From an uncultured Rhodoblastus sp. (GTDB taxonomy: Bacteria > Pseudomonadota > Alphaproteobacteria > Rhizobiales > Beijerinckiaceae): a stretch of 58,664 bases of DNA. How positions within the stretch are numbered: position 1 is the first letter of the stretch; every line of letters starts with the position of its first letter. The stretch spans positions 1 to 58,664 of the forward strand of contig NZ_CAIUXT010000140.1 of NCBI RefSeq assembly GCF_903903185.1, written 5' to 3'. The position numbers and the translations under genes are program-made. The notes beneath the pieces were generated by a model that saw only the letters and a list, made by a program, of their open reading frames with translations, ran no database searches and had not been told where the DNA came from. Shown in pieces: positions 1 through 8,727 of this stretch.

Positions 1-103
1 GCTGCGCAATGCGGTTCGGCCACCTGAATCGGCTTCCGCGGCTTCAGCCGACGAACCAAGCGCCAAGCCTTCGTCGCCATCGCCAGGGTAAGAATTGGCA
101 GAT

Positions 104-138
104 CATCGGCGCCGGCTGGTCGCGAACCGGCGCCGATG
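104..138. repeat. Perfect 12-bp inverted repeat (hairpin)
   Basis: Arms at 104-115 and 127-138 (CATCGGCGCCGG and its complement) enclose an 11-nt loop. A short TTTGG follows on the plus strand, so it could end a transcript entering from the left edge. No gene is supportable in the first 289 bases; the open frames there look like GC-rich shadows. Confidence 0.5.
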
Positions 139-289
139 TTTGGCCGCGCGGGTGTGCCGCGGGGAATTTCGTTGCGGACCATCGCGCCGCCCTGCCCTTT
201 TGTTGCGTCCGAAAACTTCGCGCGCGCCTATCCCCGCCGGCGTGACGGTGGTTCTGGTCTTCGGATCGACGCTGAATTAGGAATCCAGA

Positions 290-808
290 ATGACCCGCCC
301 GCTCCCCCTGCTCCGCCTCGCCGCCGCCCTCGCGCTCCTTGTCACACCGGTCGCCGCCGATCCCCTGGCGGTCGAGACCCATTATTCCCCGGCCGAAAAT
401 CTCGAAAAGATCGACGTCGCGCAGATTCGCGCGGCGACGCGCTCAATCGACATCGCGGCCTATGTCCTCACCGACGTCGCCGTTATCGAGGCGCTGACCC
501 AGGCAGCGGGGCGCGGCGTCAACGTGCGCCTTTTCCGTGATTCGAGCGGTCGCGAGCTCTTCGGCCGTCCGCTCGAAGCGCTGCAGAAACTCGCAGCCAC
601 CCCGAACGTCGCGGTCCGCTTCAACACGGGGCGCGCGCTGATGCACCTGAAATCCTATTGCGTGGACGGATAGACCCTGCGCACTGGCGCGGCCAATTTT
701 TCCGCCAGCGGCCTGAAGCAGCAGGACAACGACCTAACGCTCCTGCGCGGCCCCGCCGCCTGCGCCGCCTTCGACGCCAATTTCAAGATGATCTGGGGCG
801 CGCAATGA
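290..808 (+). pseudogene. Phospholipase D family protein broken by an amber codon
   Basis: The frame reads as one 172-residue PLD/Nuc-type protein except for a TAG at 671-673. Residues 1-23 look like a signal peptide. The HKD motif is visible just before the stop (HLKSYCVDG, the HxKxxxxD pattern), and the expected continuation TGAANFSASGLKQQDND lies in the same frame directly after it, ending at the TGA at 806-808. Family members use two such motifs, or dimerise through one, to hydrolyse phosphodiester bonds and are usually periplasmic nucleases or lipases. A single CAG-to-TAG change would explain the lesion, since the rest shows no decay. Suppression or a sequencing error are alternatives. 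No operon partner is evident. Confidence 0.8.
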
Positions 809-1063
809 ATTTCCTCGCGCTAGCCCGGCGCCAAGACAGCCAAATTTCCGCTAACCGATTAGGCCCGGAATCGGCCGAAAGTGCATACCAACTTATCCAA
901 CGACAACTTTCGGCTTGCGGATCATTTGGCGCCGCCTCACTGCATGCGCTTTCGGAATTTATCGCGCCTCGCGGCAAAATACGATCGACGGAGTGAATCG
1001 ATAGCAGAGAATTGAGTCAAAATTTTCATTGGACGGGGGTTCGACGCTTTGCGATTCTGCGCC

Positions 1064-1342
1064 ATGACCTCCAGAGATCCGAACCAATTTTCTTGGGAAT
1101 TTTCCGAGCCTGTGTTCTTGCACCGGATCGACCCCGCGCGAAACATGGCGCGCTTTTATGAAATCTCGCTTGAACCTTCGTTGTTTGGCGATTTGGCCAT
1201 CGTGCGCCGGTGGGGGCGCATCGGCTGTCGAGGACGGTTCCGGCTGGATTTTTGCGACAGCGCCGATGACGCCTATCTCCGCATCGAACGTTTGCTCGCC
1301 TCGAAGCGTCGGCGTGGTTATGGTCCCGATCGCAGCGGCTAG
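1064..1342 (+). CDS. WGR-domain protein
   Basis: Small protein of about 92 residues. The middle carries the WGR signature (VRRWGRIGCRG) after an N-terminal strand pattern (ARFYEISLEPSLFGDLAIVRRWGRIG), typical of the stand-alone WGR proteins common in Rhizobiales. The WGR fold is a nucleic-acid-associated domain known from PARPs and from bacterial ligase or helicase accessory proteins. The function of stand-alone copies is not established. The ATG at 1064 was preferred; an upstream in-frame ATG at 1049 would add five residues. It stands alone, with no close neighbour in the same direction. Confidence 0.75.
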   Translation: MTSRDPNQFSWEFSEPVFLHRIDPARNMARFYEISLEPSLFGDLAIVRRWGRIGCRGRFRLDFCDSADDAYLRIERLLASKRRRGYGPDRSG

Positions 1343-1808
1343 ATGAGGCCCTTCGCTTGGACCAAAGCCTCGGAGGGCTTCTTCGAATAACTCTCCAGCC
1401 CTCCCGCCTGCCTCCCCACAAGATGTAGAGTAGCCCGATACGATATCAGGGGGCGCCCATACGGCCGTTCATGACCCAAACCGGCCGTACGCGAATTTTC
1501 CCCGCGCTTCGATCAGCAGCGGAAAGCTGACATTCGGCGACGAGGGGCAATCATGTCGGCTGCGGCCCAATCGCTCCCGTTGAAGTCGTCGCCATTTCGT
1601 CGATGCGCCCGACCTACGCTCGGGTGCCCGAGCGACAGCTTCGAGCCGGACTTGTTGAGCCCCAGCACGTTCAAAAATGCAAGAATTAAAAAGTCGTGCA
1701 GGCGGTGTTGCAAACAACCGCCCCAAACCGACTTATGCGATCGGCAATGCGGGCTGGAAAGAACGCAGATGCATATGTCGCCTTGGACCCCGGCAATTCG
1801 AGGGTCAT
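1343..1808. other. Intergenic stretch without a supportable gene
   Basis: Overlapping open frames exist on both strands but none has a recognisable domain, start context or consistent codon choice. A minus-strand frame around 1513-1713 could be a decayed gene; I cannot identify it. Confidence 0.4.
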
Positions 1809-1991
1809 CTACGGAACAGAAGATCCAAACAGCGGATATAACCGGGACACGATCGACGCCAGACAGAGCAGCACCACCAGCAGCTTGAGAAGCTGCGCCA
1901 GCCGCGCTTCGGGAGCGAATTTATCGATGACCCAGAACAGGATCGCGCCGATGACGACGGTGATCAGAATGCCAATTACGAGTGTGAGCAT
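1809..1991 (-). CDS. Small two-helix membrane protein
   Basis: About 60 residues starting at the internal ATG at 1991 (MLTLVIGILITV), which gives a protein that is almost entirely two hydrophobic helices separated by a short charged segment (DKFAPEAR). The size and pattern resemble the Thivi_2564-type small membrane proteins, one of which is encoded at 9774-9965 in this window. No enzymatic function is suggested. The ATG at 2027 would add a non-hydrophobic leader and is less likely. Confidence 0.55.
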   Translation of the reverse strand: MLTLVIGILITVVIGAILFWVIDKFAPEARLAQLLKLLVVLLCLASIVSRLYPLFGSSVP

Positions 1992-2150
1992 GACGGTCTC
2001 TCCCAATCCTGGCTGCAACATTTTCAAGACGACTATCGGCGGCGTCTGCGGACGATCTTGAGAATGATCGGAAGCAAAGAGGCGTCGATGGCGTCAGCAG
2101 CGGCGGCCAAACCTATTCGCTGGCTGGCCGCGCACCCGCTGACAATTGCT

Positions 2151-2399
2151 TCATTTCGCCGGGGCTGGCTGTCCTTCCGTTCCTGCGGCTGACTTCTTAG
2201 CCTCGTGATGACCGACCACGCAGCCTGCCGCCGCGCCCAGCTTGCCATGGCCCACCAGGTGACCGGCGATGCCCCCGACGATGGCGCCTTTGATGCACCC
2301 CTTTGCTTCGGCCTGCAACGGCGCGATTGCGGCGACAGCGACGAACGCCGCGAGAATTCTGGCAAGAATTCTGGCAAGAATTCTGGTATCCGTTTTCAT
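2151..2399 (-). CDS. Exported glycine-zipper protein
   Basis: An 82-residue protein starting at the ATG at 2399, preceded by a purine-rich AGGGAGG stretch. Residues 1-33 form a signal peptide that contains the tandem tripeptide-like repeat ILARILARILA, encoded by a 12-bp DNA repeat. The mature part has a glycine-zipper pattern (KGAIVGGIAGHLVGHGKLGAAAG), seen in small outer-membrane or periplasmic proteins of the Rickettsia 17-kDa/OsmB type that insert helices into membranes. The C-terminus is short and charged. A longer upstream start at 2522 would hide the signal peptide and was rejected. Confidence 0.65.
   Translation of the reverse strand: MKTDTRILARILARILAAFVAVAAIAPLQAEAKGCIKGAIVGGIAGHLVGHGKLGAAAGCVVGHHEAKKSAAGTEGQPAPAK
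2353..2388. repeat. 12-bp tandem repeat inside a signal-peptide coding region
   Basis: GAATTCTGGCAA occurs twice in full (2353-2364, 2365-2376) and once in part. The unit is a multiple of three, so copy-number change would only lengthen or shorten the signal peptide of the glycine-zipper protein. Confidence 0.8.
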
Positions 2400-2463
2400 G
2401 TGACCTCCCTTTATGTTGTTGAGCGCGCACTTGCCGCAGCAGCGACCGATGGATTCGAATGCC

Positions 2464-3363
2464 TCATGACATCCTCTCCTGGCTCTTCGATTTGACGTGG
2501 ACCTCCACCGACATTCCCTCAAAAGCGTCGCTGGCGCCGATGAAACTGCCGGCCACCGGCATCGCCTGGCGAATGTCGCGCGCGACGGCGACGGGAATCA
2601 GATTGAAGCCGCCAAAGCTGCGGTTCGTGGGATCGAAAGTGATCCATCCGGCGCCCGGCGCATAAACCTCGGCCCACGCGTGGGTTGATCCAGGATGATA
2701 CTGCCCGATCTCGCCCTCGCCTGGATTGTGACAATAACCGGAGACGATTCTGGCTCCGAAACCGAGACAACGCGCCGCTTCCATGAACAGCACTGCCAAA
2801 TCTCGGCAAGAACCCCAGCCGCGATCTAACGTCTCGATCGGGGACTGGGTTCCCTCGGCCTCGCGACTTTGGTAGCAGATCCAGCTGGAGACGCCGGCGT
2901 TGAGGTCTTTGAGCAGCGACAGGGAATCGGTCGGCTTGCCGCGAACAAAAGCGCAGGCCCAAGCCATCAGGCGTCCTGAGGGATCGGGGTATTGCTGGAC
3001 CGTCAACGCGCCGAGGTCGCTCCACTCGTCGTATGTATAAAGAAACGGATAGGAGATCGCCGATGGGGCGATGTCGAAAACGGGCCAGAGTTCGGCTCCA
3101 AGCCGGAGTTCCGTAAAGCTGTCGATCACGAGATGGTCGGCCAAGGACTGAAACGTCGCCGTCGCCACCGCGTTGCCGAACACGTCCTGCGCCCAGGTCA
3201 CGGACGCGGCGGGCGCGATCGTCACTTCGTTCGAGATCAAGCGGAGATCGCGGCTCTCGCGTGGACGAAGCATCAAAAGGTGGGGTCCAAGGCTGACCGG
3301 CTGACGGTAGCGATAGACTGTCCTGTGATGGATGTTGAAAATTTTCGATGGAAGCTCCGGCAT
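2464..3363 (-). CDS. Transglutaminase-like cysteine peptidase-fold protein
   Basis: About 299 residues from the ATG at 3363. The N-terminal ~80 residues match the bacterial transglutaminase N-domain (HHRTVYRYRQPVSLGPH, LMLRPRESRD). The core follows with the catalytic Cys in GWGSCRDLAVLF, the His in STHAWAEVYAPG and the Asp in WITFDPTN, which is the complete Cys-His-Asp triad of the transglutaminase-like superfamily. Bacterial members usually act as proteases or amide hydrolases or cross-linkers, often cytoplasmic, with unknown substrates. No signal peptide is visible with this start. Longer starts (3387, 3429, 3459) would add unconserved sequence. It is transcribed towards the glycine-zipper gene but with 64 bases between them. 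Confidence 0.85.
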   Translation of the reverse strand: MPELPSKIFNIHHRTVYRYRQPVSLGPHLLMLRPRESRDLRLISNEVTIAPAASVTWAQDVFGNAVATATFQSLADHLVIDSFTELRLGAELWPVFDIAPSAISYPFLYTYDEWSDLGALTVQQYPDPSGRLMAWACAFVRGKPTDSLSLLKDLNAGVSSWICYQSREAEGTQSPIETLDRGWGSCRDLAVLFMEAARCLGFGARIVSGYCHNPGEGEIGQYHPGSTHAWAEVYAPGAGWITFDPTNRSFGGFNLIPVAVARDIRQAMPVAGSFIGASDAFEGMSVEVHVKSKSQERMS

Positions 3364-3588
3364 GCTGGGGCATGGCGGCCATTGCATGGTCGCCTGACTT
3401 CCGATTGACGCGCGACCGCGATCTTGCATGATCAATTGCTCCGAGAACTTTCTCTCCATGTATGGCTTTCAATCCCCTGGGCGCGGCAACGGTTTTGGAC
3501 CTCTTCGGCGCAGCTCCAGCCGGAGCGGAACCCGCGCCGAAGCCAAGTCAGGCGCAAGCGCGCCATCGAGCATTGTTTTGAAATCAAT

Positions 3589-3825
3589 TTACTCGGCCGG
3601 GAGCAACGACTGTGCAGTCTGGCGCAGGAAGCGCGCGCGCAAACGGGGCGCTATGATCCACGAGACCGGCACGGAGATAACGGCGCTTACGCAGACAACC
3701 CAGGGCATCAGATTCATCGCGACAGCCGCCAAGGGCGTTGCGAGCACCAAGACGGTCACGACGCCAAACAGCACCGCTTGAACCATCACATAGACGAGAA
3801 TCGAGATTTGCAACTGGATCGACAT
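3589..3825 (-). CDS. Small membrane protein of the DUF2798-like type
   Basis: A 78-residue protein with two long hydrophobic helices (approximately residues 7-32 and 38-60), an APRLRARFLR basic segment after the second helix and a short tail. A purine-rich AGGAGAT lies just upstream of the ATG. The layout (two helices separated by NLMPW) resembles DUF2798 proteins, but I assign this only tentatively. It stands alone, facing an AT-rich region. Confidence 0.6.
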   Translation of the reverse strand: MSIQLQISILVYVMVQAVLFGVVTVLVLATPLAAVAMNLMPWVVCVSAVISVPVSWIIAPRLRARFLRQTAQSLLPAE

Positions 3826-4550
3826 CGATGATCTCCTTCAGAAATCGAGAAAGGCCTGGACGGAGGATTTACCCTTGAATTGAACGCATCATCTTAAAAG
3901 CCAGAATTAAGTCTACAAAAGATTCATTCTGGATATATTATTAAGACATATTCTTGTTGTCTGAATACGTATAATGCAGCGTCATTATCAATCTCAGTTT
4001 AAATAATACAATAATTGTATGCTAGCGAGGCAGCCTCGGAAACTACCTATTTTCCTCTGCGGCCGGTTTCGCTCAATAGGCCGTTGATGCGCGAGTAGGG
4101 CCGACGCCCCCGACCGAGCGCCCGGAAAATCGCGCCCCGCCCTATTCATTCGCCGATCAACCCCATACGCTTGACGTCGAAGCCGTGACGGGCGCGTGGA
4201 AAATGAGGTTACATTTCTTTCGCGCCGTGGGTGGCCAGCAAATCCTGCATATCGCTTCGCCGACACCGCGCGCGATTCTCGACCGCTGATATGCGGCAGC
4301 GAAATCGCCAACGAACAGTATGACCAGATGAAGCGCGATCTAGAGCCGTAGGCTCGACAATTGGTTCTGTAGTCAAACCTCTTCTGGAGCCCAAGTAAGA
4401 GAGGGGAACGGAACGTCGGCCTTATCCTGTCCGAGAACGGGGCGTGAGTGATTTCCGAATCTATCGTCATCATGGCGGGTGACTATGGTTCATCCGCTTG
4501 GGCAGGCTGGGTTTTCGCCGGCTCCTGCGCAAAGCGATAAGGATCGCCTC
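3826..4550. other. AT-rich intergenic region
   Basis: The part from about 3880 to 4020 is much more AT-rich than its surroundings and contains the likely promoter of the small membrane protein to the left. The rest has open frames but no recognisable product. I see no RNA gene. Confidence 0.4.
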
Positions 4551-4766
4551 ATGAAAATTCTGGCTGCAGCCGCCATTGTTTCTTTCGCGCTCGTCGCGCC
4601 GACGCTGGCCATGCCGATCGCCTCGCCGGTCGCGTCCGCGCAAGCCGACCAAGCGGTCGTCCTGGCCCAATACAATCATTACAGGGGCGGAGGCCGCGGC
4701 CACCATTACGGATGGGGACGTGGTCACCATCGCGGATGGGGAAACAGCCATTACCGCCGCTACTGA
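4551..4766 (+). CDS. Small exported Gly/His/Tyr-rich protein
   Basis: A 71-residue protein starting at the ATG at 4551 with a clear signal peptide (MKILAAAAIVSFALVAPTLA). The mature part ends in a low-complexity region of Gly, Arg, His and Tyr (NHYRGGGRGHHYGWGRGHHRG). Such short His-rich exported proteins are common in methylotrophic and rhizobial genomes; metal binding is a plausible but unproven role. An upstream in-frame ATG at 4479 would bury the signal peptide. Confidence 0.6.
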   Translation: MKILAAAAIVSFALVAPTLAMPIASPVASAQADQAVVLAQYNHYRGGGRGHHYGWGRGHHRGWGNSHYRRY

Positions 4767-4778
4767 GCCAAGGCGTCG

Positions 4779-5237
4779 ATGACCGCAATCGCGCTGCGGC
4801 CTATGCTGACGCCGTCGTTGGTGGAGCGTTTGGCGCCGCCGGCGGCGGCGTTCGTTACTTTCAACTGGCAGACGGCGCCGGTCGATCCGCGGACCCACCG
4901 CATCATGCGGATCGTCGATCAGGTGTCTCAATGGGATGGCGCGCCCCGGACCGTCCCTCCGCGCGCCATCCCATCCGACTTGTTCCCGCGCGAAATGAAG
5001 CGGATCGATTTTAGCGGGCTGGAGTCGCCTTATCCGGCCGCCGGAACTCCGAAAGCCAAAATGGCGCCATCCGATCCTGAATTCGGCGGCGCTCTCGAGA
5101 ATGTCACCTCAAGCGTGAGGGGCAAATCGGAGTCTCCATATTCGGCATTTTTTTCGTTTTCGCTTCTCGGTGAAAAAAAGCCGCCCGAGGATAAAGCGCC
5201 AATACAATCAATTCGACGTCAGGAGAATTCTCCGTGA
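4779..5237 (+). CDS. Hypothetical protein
   Basis: An open frame of 152 residues beginning 12 bases after the previous stop and overlapping the next start by four bases (ATGA type), which argues for a real coupled gene. No domain, signal peptide or membrane segment is visible. The tail is Lys/Pro/Ser rich. I do not recognise it. Confidence 0.4.
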   Translation: MTAIALRPMLTPSLVERLAPPAAAFVTFNWQTAPVDPRTHRIMRIVDQVSQWDGAPRTVPPRAIPSDLFPREMKRIDFSGLESPYPAAGTPKAKMAPSDPEFGGALENVTSSVRGKSESPYSAFFSFSLLGEKKPPEDKAPIQSIRRQENSP

Positions 5238-5497
5238 ACAAATATGCATTCGCCATCGCTGCCGCCGCAGCTCTTTTTTCTCCTATTTCGGCTTATTCTC
5301 AACAGATCGAGATTGGACCTGGAGGCGTCCACATAGACCGCGGCGGCGACCGGGATCGGGATCGGGATCGGGACCAGGACCGGTATCGGCAGCGGGATGG
5401 GCAATGCGAGCAATTGCGGCGCGCTTGCGAACATAAGGATGAGCGAGGCGAGCAAGGCGAGGGCAATTGCCGCAGATACCAAGAGACTTGCAGATAG
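5234..5497 (+). CDS. Small exported protein with Asp-Arg repeats
   Basis: An 87-residue protein with a signal peptide (about residues 1-22, ending AYSQQ). A low-complexity Asp-Arg run (DRDRDRDRDQDRYRQRDGQ) follows, encoded by a six-base tandem repeat around 5350-5375, then a Cys-containing tail with four cysteines (CEQLRRACEHKDE, CRRYQETC). Two disulfides in the periplasm are likely. The start GTGAAC-like context has AGGAGA upstream at 5221-5226. Function unknown. Confidence 0.6.
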   Translation: MNKYAFAIAAAAALFSPISAYSQQIEIGPGGVHIDRGGDRDRDRDRDQDRYRQRDGQCEQLRRACEHKDERGEQGEGNCRRYQETCR

Positions 5498-5585
5498 CAG
5501 GTTTAGACCGGGGGTTCAGGATGTGGACGCTCGCATTCCGCCACGATGAAAAATGCCCGCCGGCACCGTGCCCAACCGAACCAAT

Positions 5586-6770
5586 TCAGTTTTCCGTCGC
5601 CTTTGCCATCGCCTTCGCGGTTTCGACCTGAGGCGGTTTGTTTTCCCAGAACGAGCCGACGCTTGCCCTCGCATAGCCGTAGTCGAACAACCGGCGCATC
5701 GTGTCGGTCTCGAAGCCCGTGCCGCCGCTGTCGGGAACGTCCTTGCCAATATAGCTGAGATTGAAACCCAGCCCCTCGCCGGTGGCGACCTTATAGGTTT
5801 GAGCCAGCACAGCTTCGGTCTCGACCCGGGTCATCACGCCGAAGGAACGCGCCGCGATCGTCTCAGCCTTGTTTGGCACGACCTCGAAACCCGCGTCGAG
5901 CCGCGCATTGACGATGACGTATAGGTTTTGCCGGCCGCCGCGCGTTTCAATCTTCTTGCCGCCAAGCAGAAGCGTATCCGGCAGGATGAAAACAGGCGCC
6001 GTTACGGTCCCGTCGACATGCATCTCCTGAAAAAGCCGGTCATTGGCCTGGACGTCGATGAGTTGCGGCGCGAACACGACAGGGACGCTTGCGGAGGCCG
6101 CGATCACGTCGCGAAACAGTTTGAACGCGCGAGGTCCGCCCGTCGCCGCGATGGCGCCCATGTCCCATATCACAGCGCGCTGCGCATCAAGATCGGTCGT
6201 GACAACCAGAAGCCGCCGCCCCTTACGATCCTCGAGCGCGATCTCGGCGAGCATCTCGTCGTCGATATAGCGTTCGACCAACTCACGCATGCGCCCGCTC
6301 TCGATCAAGCCGCCTCCGAAGAGCGCTCCAAGGGGGCTGGTTTGGTTGATCAGGCTTTGAGCTTCGCCGTTGGTGTAAATCCGTTTCAGCTTCGCATCAT
6401 AGTCCGGACCCAGAAATGCAAAGGGAGCGATCATGGCGCCGACGGAAACGCCTGACACTACAGTGAACGCCGGGCGCGTTCCAGATTGCGTCCATCCATT
6501 GAGCACGCCGGCGCCGTAGGCGCCGCCGCCGCCGCCGCCCGATAGAGCAAGATAGGCAAAACTCTGCCCCTTCTGGACGACCGCGCGCCGTGCGGCGTTT
6601 TGCACGACACTTTCCGGATCATCGGCCCAGAATCGAATGGGGTGCGGCCCTAAGGGCACTGCCGCCCTCTGGTCGGCCTGACTGAACGGAATGCGAGGCT
6701 CGCTGGCGCAGCCGGAGAGCAAAAACCCACACGAAGCAAGCGCCAGAAAGTACGGACTGGAACGACCCAT
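5586..6770 (-). CDS. Patatin-like phospholipase, lipoprotein
   Basis: About 394 residues from the ATG at 6770. This start exposes a lipoprotein signal (ALASCGFLLSGCASEPR) with the lipobox cysteine in LSGC, so the protein is probably anchored in the envelope. The patatin features are all present: the glycine-rich oxyanion loop (SGGGGGGAYGAG), the nucleophile elbow GVSVG, and the DGT of the catalytic Asp (MHVDGTVTAPVF). The family hydrolyses acyl lipids with a Ser-Asp dyad. The size fits single-domain lipoprotein patatins. The upstream extension to 7013 is low-complexity and lacks support. No operon partners. Confidence 0.9.
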   Translation of the reverse strand: MGRSSPYFLALASCGFLLSGCASEPRIPFSQADQRAAVPLGPHPIRFWADDPESVVQNAARRAVVQKGQSFAYLALSGGGGGGAYGAGVLNGWTQSGTRPAFTVVSGVSVGAMIAPFAFLGPDYDAKLKRIYTNGEAQSLINQTSPLGALFGGGLIESGRMRELVERYIDDEMLAEIALEDRKGRRLLVVTTDLDAQRAVIWDMGAIAATGGPRAFKLFRDVIAASASVPVVFAPQLIDVQANDRLFQEMHVDGTVTAPVFILPDTLLLGGKKIETRGGRQNLYVIVNARLDAGFEVVPNKAETIAARSFGVMTRVETEAVLAQTYKVATGEGLGFNLSYIGKDVPDSGGTGFETDTMRRLFDYGYARASVGSFWENKPPQVETAKAMAKATEN

Positions 6771-7452
6771 GAAGTTAACCGTGGCGCTTTTCGAAGTCGG
6801 TCCTGAGGAACTAGAATAATTCGCTCGTCTGCCTATCGTCGAGACTACCATAAAGCGGCTCGGCGGCGCCGGCAATTTTTTCAAGGCCGCGCCCCTGGCG
6901 GTATGGCTGTCAGCCATGGTCCGCATCAGTGCGATATCGTTCGGCCGATCTCGAACCTGTTGTTCGCGGCCACGCCGATTCGAGCGATTTCTGTTTTCGA
7001 TAGCGTTCTTCAACTATCCAATACAATAGTCGTGCGATGAGGCCGGCAGGCCGGGCCATTTCTTTATCCTGATCGACTGTCAGATTCAAGTGCGCCTTGA
7101 GCTGAGCAATACTTGTGTCGACCTCGTTGGCGATCTGGTTGTGCGCCGGTCGGTCTTGCGCTGGGATTTGGTCGTCGGCGTGTTATCGCCGGTCTGGGCG
7201 ATCGACCCTTAGTTGAGAGGAAAGCCTGTCAGCGCCGAGCTCGCGAGGAGTTGCAATCCATGTCGTCGATGCCGGGTCGCAGCGATTCATGTCACGGTGC
7301 CTTTCCCTCTCCTTTTCATTTGAGAATCAAGTGCTATGAAACTTTGTTTGCCAATGCCTTCGCATTGAGACCATGGCGTTCAATCTGCGCTGAGAGATCC
7401 GCGAACCAACCGACCGTCCGAACATCAACACTTTGCGCAAGCGGACGGCGAG
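6771..7452. other. Intergenic region without a supportable gene
   Basis: Only weak overlapping open frames are present, none with a domain or a good start. The first ~100 bases should hold the promoter of the patatin gene. Confidence 0.4.
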
Positions 7453-7680
7453 CTAATTTTGGGCGATCAACCGTTCCCGGTTCGAATGGCCAACTGATGG
7501 GACGGGAATGGGAATGGGCGGTGCCCGGTCGGGTTCGATCGCCACCGTCATGATCACCTGATTCGGCTGGCTGGCTTGGCGACTGGCTTTCGCGGCGGAA
7601 CCGTCGCTGCCGGTATTCCAAGATGCGACGACCACGACACCGCCGGCCAGGACTAAAACGATAAACAGTCGGCTAATCAT
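7453..7680 (-). CDS. Small protein with one N-terminal membrane helix
   Basis: About 75 residues from the ATG at 7680. Residues 4-22 form a hydrophobic helix or uncleaved signal (SRLFIVLVLAGGVVVVASW), followed by a Pro-rich tail (PPIPIPVPSVG). An in-frame ATG at 7713 would add 11 residues before the helix. I do not recognise the family and the gene could be spurious. Confidence 0.35.
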   Translation of the reverse strand: MISRLFIVLVLAGGVVVVASWNTGSDGSAAKASRQASQPNQVIMTVAIEPDRAPPIPIPVPSVGHSNRERLIAQN

Positions 7681-8237
7681 TTTGCTCTCCCACGGAAACG
7701 AGGGGGTTGGCAAACAGCCCCTTCTCGCCTGGAGAATTTACGATAGCCGCCAGCAATAATGACGACAGGTTCGGAAGATACCCACGCTCGAATTATATGA
7801 AATTGCGCCAATCTGGTTGGCAGCCGGGTATTGAAAATCGGTAATTACCCAACCCCATTTTTAGGCGCGGTTTTTTTGCGGCTTTAGGCCAGGGCGCCGA
7901 GGATCGTCTGGAATGGGTGTTAATTGGCGCGGCAGCATGACCCCTCCGACTACAAACAGATCAACGCCTTACGACGCCGATCGGCGTCCGGACCCCACGC
8001 CGTTTCACATACGAAGCGCGAAAGAGCTGCAAGGGCTCCCCGATCTTGAAATAATACCAAATCGAAATCGTCACGCCGGACGCTCCGGCGCGCTACACGA
8101 CGATCAGGTTTGCCGGCGCAGCAGCGTGAGTAATTTCCGAACCTGTGCGCGGCCCATCGCCGCCAAATAGAATTGGCAAGAATTTCTGAAGACGATGTGG
8201 ATAAACGCATTGCCTGAAATTCGTGAGGACAACGATC
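7681..8237. other. Intergenic region without a supportable gene
   Basis: Several short open frames, none convincing. The segment before 8223 should contain the promoter of the CsbD gene. Confidence 0.4.
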
Positions 8238-8429
8238 ATGACTAGCATTGCCGACAAACTCAAAGGGGCGGCGAACCAGGTTGTTGGCGCAGTCAAAGAG
8301 GCCGCTGGCCAGGCCGTGGGCAACCCAAACCTTGAAGTTGAGGGCTCCGCCCAGAAGCTTAAGGGCAAGACGCAGGAGGCCGTTGGCGACGTCAAGGACG
8401 CGGTCAAGAAGGTCGTCGACCAGGCTTGA
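8238..8429 (+). CDS. CsbD family stress-response protein
   Basis: A 63-residue protein starting MTSIADKLKGAANQVVG. It shows the CsbD repeat pattern of small amphipathic helices (KGAANQVVGAVKEAAGQAVG, then KLKGKTQEAVGDVKDAVKKVV). CsbD proteins are abundant, induced by general stress in many bacteria, and have no proven biochemical activity. The start at 8238 fits the family; the ATG at 8223 adds five residues. It heads a run of small membrane-protein genes on the same strand. Confidence 0.9.
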   Translation: MTSIADKLKGAANQVVGAVKEAAGQAVGNPNLEVEGSAQKLKGKTQEAVGDVKDAVKKVVDQA

Positions 8430-8630
8430 TTGTGACCCTCCGCCATAGTGAAAAGGGCCGCCTTGGCCATTTTTTGCTATGGCGCGTCAGGGCTCAGGGC
8501 CATCCGGCCAATGCGTGCCGATCGGAGAGACCATAACGGAAAATGCAATCAAGGCGGCAATGGTCGCGCAAGGCTTGATGGTCGGCGAGGCGACGCCTTT
8601 TTGGGGACCGTCGCCTGAAGCGAGGGCTCC

Positions 8631-8705
8631 ATGAACGGCATCATCTATCTCGTCGGCCTTATCGTGGTCGTCATGTTCATCCTTTCATTCCTGGGGTTGC
8701 GCTGA
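8631..8705 (+). CDS. 24-residue single-helix membrane protein
   Basis: ATG at 8631 to TGA at 8703-8705 encodes MNGIIYLVGLIVVVMFILSF followed by LGLR, one membrane helix with a basic C-terminus. Near-identical tiny proteins recur in rhizobial genomes in my recollection, often beside small stress or envelope genes. It lies 22 bases before the next gene on the same strand and is probably co-transcribed with it. Confidence 0.6.
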   Translation: MNGIIYLVGLIVVVMFILSFLGLR

Positions 8706-8727
8706 GCACGACAAGAAGGACAAGGCC

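Noticed and set aside
3994..4473. 159-residue open frame on the minus strand
   Set aside because: Arg/Ser-rich composition, no domain, and it crosses clearly AT-rich non-coding DNA.
5340..5380. Six-base tandem repeat (GGGATC) considered as a CRISPR or iteron array
   Set aside because: It is a simple in-frame repeat coding for Asp-Arg in a small exported protein, with no spacers and no replication gene nearby.
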